DNA from: Lachnospiraceae bacterium
GTDB lineage: Bacteria > Bacillota > Clostridia > Lachnospirales > Lachnospiraceae
Direction: 5' to 3'
Length of the DNA stretch: 55,214 nucleotides
Assembly (NCBI GenBank): GCA_017462755.1
Contig: JAFTQM010000055.1
Span: 1-55,214 of the forward strand
Position numbers and translations under genes: made by a program. The notes beneath the pieces are model-generated. The model had not been told where the DNA came from, did no database searches, and worked only from the letters and a program-made list of their open reading frames with translations. This document shows, in pieces, positions 55,076 to 55,214 of the stretch (position 1 is the first letter of the stretch; the number at the start of each line of letters is the position of its first letter).

Positions 55076-55152
55076 AAGAGCCACATGAGCTTATCATCGA
55101 ATATCACTCCCAACCAATCGGAAATGATTTCTTTTTACCTCATGTGGCTCTT
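55076..55152. terminator. 14 bp inverted repeat with 49-nt loop, terminator-like
   Basis: AAGAGCCACATGAG (55076-55089) and CTCATGTGGCTCTT (55139-55152) are perfectly complementary. Each strand continues into a T-rich stretch, TTTGTT on the minus strand and CTTATTTTAT on the plus strand. It may terminate a gene right of the window, or be a leader attenuator of the synthetase, or a structured RNA. Confidence 0.6.
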
Positions 55153-55179
55153 CTTATTTTATCCACATAGGCACAACAC

Positions 55180-55193
55180 AGAAAGCGCTTGCA
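55180..55193. promoter_or_regulatory. cre / LacI-family operator-like palindrome
   Basis: AGAAAGCGCTTGCA contains AAAGCGCTT and matches 12 of 14 positions of TGAAAGCGCTTTCA. It may serve a gene beyond the right edge. Confidence 0.4.
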
Positions 55194-55214
55194 CCTATGA
55201 ATTATCAAAGGATA

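Noticed and set aside
54866-55214. T-box riboswitch upstream of the synthetase gene
   Set aside because: The conserved T-box sequence is not found on the minus strand, so the hairpin at 55076 is reported only as terminator-like.

Overview
The window looks like a chromosomal segment of a Gram-positive, spore-related gut or rumen anaerobe of the Lachnospiraceae/Clostridia type. The evidence is gene content and order: an ireB-yqgF-DUF1292-rnjA-mltG-like-trmR-trhP cluster as in Firmicutes, a SigK-like sigma factor, class B dihydroorotate dehydrogenase (pyrK/pyrD), strong GGAGG ribosome binding sites with occasional TTG/GTG starts, and several plant-polysaccharide enzymes. No phage, insertion sequence, CRISPR array or rRNA is visible. 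Species cannot be read from the sequence alone.

Region 1 (1-8400, minus strand) is a beta-mannan uptake and degradation locus: a LacI-type regulator, a secreted GH26 mannanase with a CBM35-like module, a YesL/DUF624 membrane protein, an unusually large 989-residue solute-binding protein with carbohydrate-binding-like modules, and two ABC permeases, the second cut by the window start. Region 2 (8400-20000) holds a mosaic of short palindromes, queA, a SpoIID-like protein, two tandem signal peptidases, galK-galE, a chemoreceptor, pyrE with a tiny membrane protein, and pyrK-pyrD. Region 3 (20000-33900) is housekeeping RNA and translation biology: sigK, the trhP/trmR wobble-uridine pair, RNase J, IreB, MtaB, an HPr-like protein without the active histidine, ThiI with its cysteine desulfurase, RsmE, an SseB-domain protein and a dihydrouridine synthase.

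Region 4 (33900-48500) carries a cytoplasmic GH27 alpha-galactosidase, a second copy of the palindrome element, a TetM/EF-G-like GTPase fused to a Rae1/YacP-like NYN nuclease, a hybrid two-component kinase with two periplasmic binding domains, a second chemoreceptor, a metallophosphatase, a GH2 enzyme and a TPR-DUF4037-DUF4125 fusion. Region 5 (48500-55214) has a DUF4097 lipoprotein, a VanZ-RDD protein, a secreted GH10 xylanase with a long Thr-Pro linker, tRNA-Gly(GCC), and an archaeal-type aspartyl/asparaginyl-tRNA synthetase.

The secreted GH26 and GH10 enzymes would cut mannan and xylan outside the cell, the ABC system would import oligosaccharides, and GH27, GH2, GalK and GalE would process galactosyl side chains inside. 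The two most notable candidates for undescribed biology are the GTPase-nuclease fusion at 35466-38189 and the modular palindrome element found at 8408-8609 and 35347-35437.
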